The position numbers and the translations under genes are program-made. From assembly GCA_964593905.1 (NCBI GenBank), contig CAZQLE010000054.1, positions 1 to 20,858 of the forward strand: 20,858 bases of DNA, in the 5' to 3' direction. This document shows positions 20,343-20,858 of this stretch, piece by piece; the first letter of the stretch is position 1, and each line of letters starts with the position of its first letter. The notes under the pieces were generated by a model. It did no database searches and had not been told where the DNA came from. It saw only the letters and a program-made list of their open reading frames with translations. The stretch is from CAZQLE01 sp964593905. Lineage in GTDB: Bacteria; Chloroflexota; Anaerolineae; Anaerolineales; Anaerolineaceae.

Positions 20343-20858
20343 TCATTCCGCCGGAATCCATTGCAAAAGTTTCAACGGGTCCAACAATTGAAATGTCCCG
20401 CTGATGCGCCAGAAACAGTAAGCACCCATTTCTTCGGCGGTGGCAGAGTTTTCATAATGTGCCATACTGCTAAAAGTCTGTCCGGGCGGCCCCGCGCGCA
20501 CTTCCAGATGCAAATGGGGATTAATGGCGTTTCCGGTGCCCCCCACCTGTCCGATGATCTCGCTGCTTTCAATTTCATCCCCAACTGCCTGCGCAGGTTG
20601 GTTTAATAAATGGGCATACACCAGATACAGCGCTTGTCCCCCCGAGGCGTCTTGCACAAAGCGCAGTGAACCTTCCGGGCAGTACATGGGCGCATAAAAA
20701 GGCGGTGGTGCGGTTTTAATCGGCAAAGCATAACCGCGCACAATTTCAGGCAAGAGATTCTCGCTCGCAGTCTCAATCAGCAACGCATTGCCGTACGGAA
20801 AACGGTCGTAGATCACCCCGGCCACCCGCCCCGGCAAAACAGCCCGAACATTTTCTCC
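20343..20858 (-). CDS. M23 family (LytM-type) peptidase, 5' end outside window
   Basis: The C-terminal part of an M23 metallopeptidase, a zinc endopeptidase of peptidoglycan cross-links or a catalytically inactive relative that regulates such enzymes. Reading on the minus strand, the frame is open to the window edge (GENVRAVLPGRVAGVIYDRF), the typical start of the LytM beta-sheet core. A TTG at 20837 is internal. The C-terminal zinc motifs are visible: YAHL and the HxH motif in NPHLHLEVR. The first zinc ligand motif (HxxxD) would lie beyond the edge, so catalytic status cannot be judged. It has an insertion between the first strand and YAHL (PPPFYAPMYCPEG). No terminator is seen in the 14 bases that separate it from the convergent M15-like gene. 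Confidence 0.85.
   Translation of the reverse strand, partial: GENVRAVLPGRVAGVIYDRFPYGNALLIETASENLLPEIVRGYALPIKTAPPPFYAPMYCPEGSLRFVQDASGGQALYLVYAHLLNQPAQAVGDEIESSEIIGQVGGTGNAINPHLHLEVRAGPPGQTFSSMAHYENSATAEEMGAYCFWRISGTFQLLDPLKLLQWIPAE

Noticed and set aside
1..20858. A CRISPR array, insertion sequence, attachment site or prophage module.
   Set aside because: No regularly spaced direct repeats, transposase motifs, integrase or phage structural genes were seen on either strand.

Overview
The window reads like a chromosomal segment of a Chloroflexota bacterium, most likely an anaerobe of the Anaerolineae. The reasons are the combination of an oxygen-sensitive glycyl radical enzyme with its activase, secreted dockerin and cohesin proteins with the paired-cysteine dockerin style I associate with this phylum, an archaeal/fungal-type aspartate-semialdehyde dehydrogenase, and moderately GC-rich, densely packed genes. 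This assignment is inference from gene content, not a database match.

Layout: (1) 1-507, the 3' part of a sortase. (2) 523-3805, a two-gene unit for trans-4-hydroxy-L-proline dehydratase (HypD) and its radical SAM activase; the remembered active-site residues of Clostridioides difficile HypD are all present at a constant offset of -4. (3) 3819-9477, an aspartate-family amino acid operon: cystathionine gamma-synthase type enzyme, aspartate kinase, aspartate-semialdehyde dehydrogenase, homoserine dehydrogenase, then a VOC-fold protein, ended by a perfect 18-bp hairpin terminator. (4) 9652-11136, a cobalamin-binding radical SAM enzyme of the HpnP-like family. (5) 11398-14357, a translationally coupled pair: a secreted protein with a C-terminal dockerin and a lipoprotein with a cohesin domain and a probable seven-bladed beta-propeller. 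(6) 14466-15785, lysA, overlapping tail to tail with an MFS transporter on the minus strand. (7) 17216-20328, an EamA transporter, then pyrophosphatase, SDR and a secreted M15-like zinc peptidase in a tight row, facing a partial M23 endopeptidase on the minus strand.

The most notable element lies in the 264 bases between hypD and the cystathionine synthase gene. A near-consensus promoter (TTGACG, 17 bases, TACAAT) should start transcription within a few bases of an ATG that opens a 36-codon leader peptide. Codons 10-25 of that peptide are almost entirely Met, Thr and Ile, the end products of the pathway encoded just downstream. The 3' end of the leader reading frame carries a 9-base segment perfectly complementary to the 5' arm of an intrinsic terminator with a GAAA loop that stands just before the first structural gene. 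This is a complete ribosome-mediated attenuator, apparently leaderless and apparently sensing methionine as well as threonine and isoleucine. It is not among the longer reading frames and would be missed by ordinary gene calling.

How the genes work together: the aspartate operon carries aspartate to homoserine and adds the first methionine-branch enzyme, while lysA, under its own promoter, ends the lysine branch. No homoserine kinase, homoserine acyltransferase or threonine synthase is in the window. The cell-surface theme recurs (sortase, dockerin/cohesin pair, M15-like and M23 peptidases).
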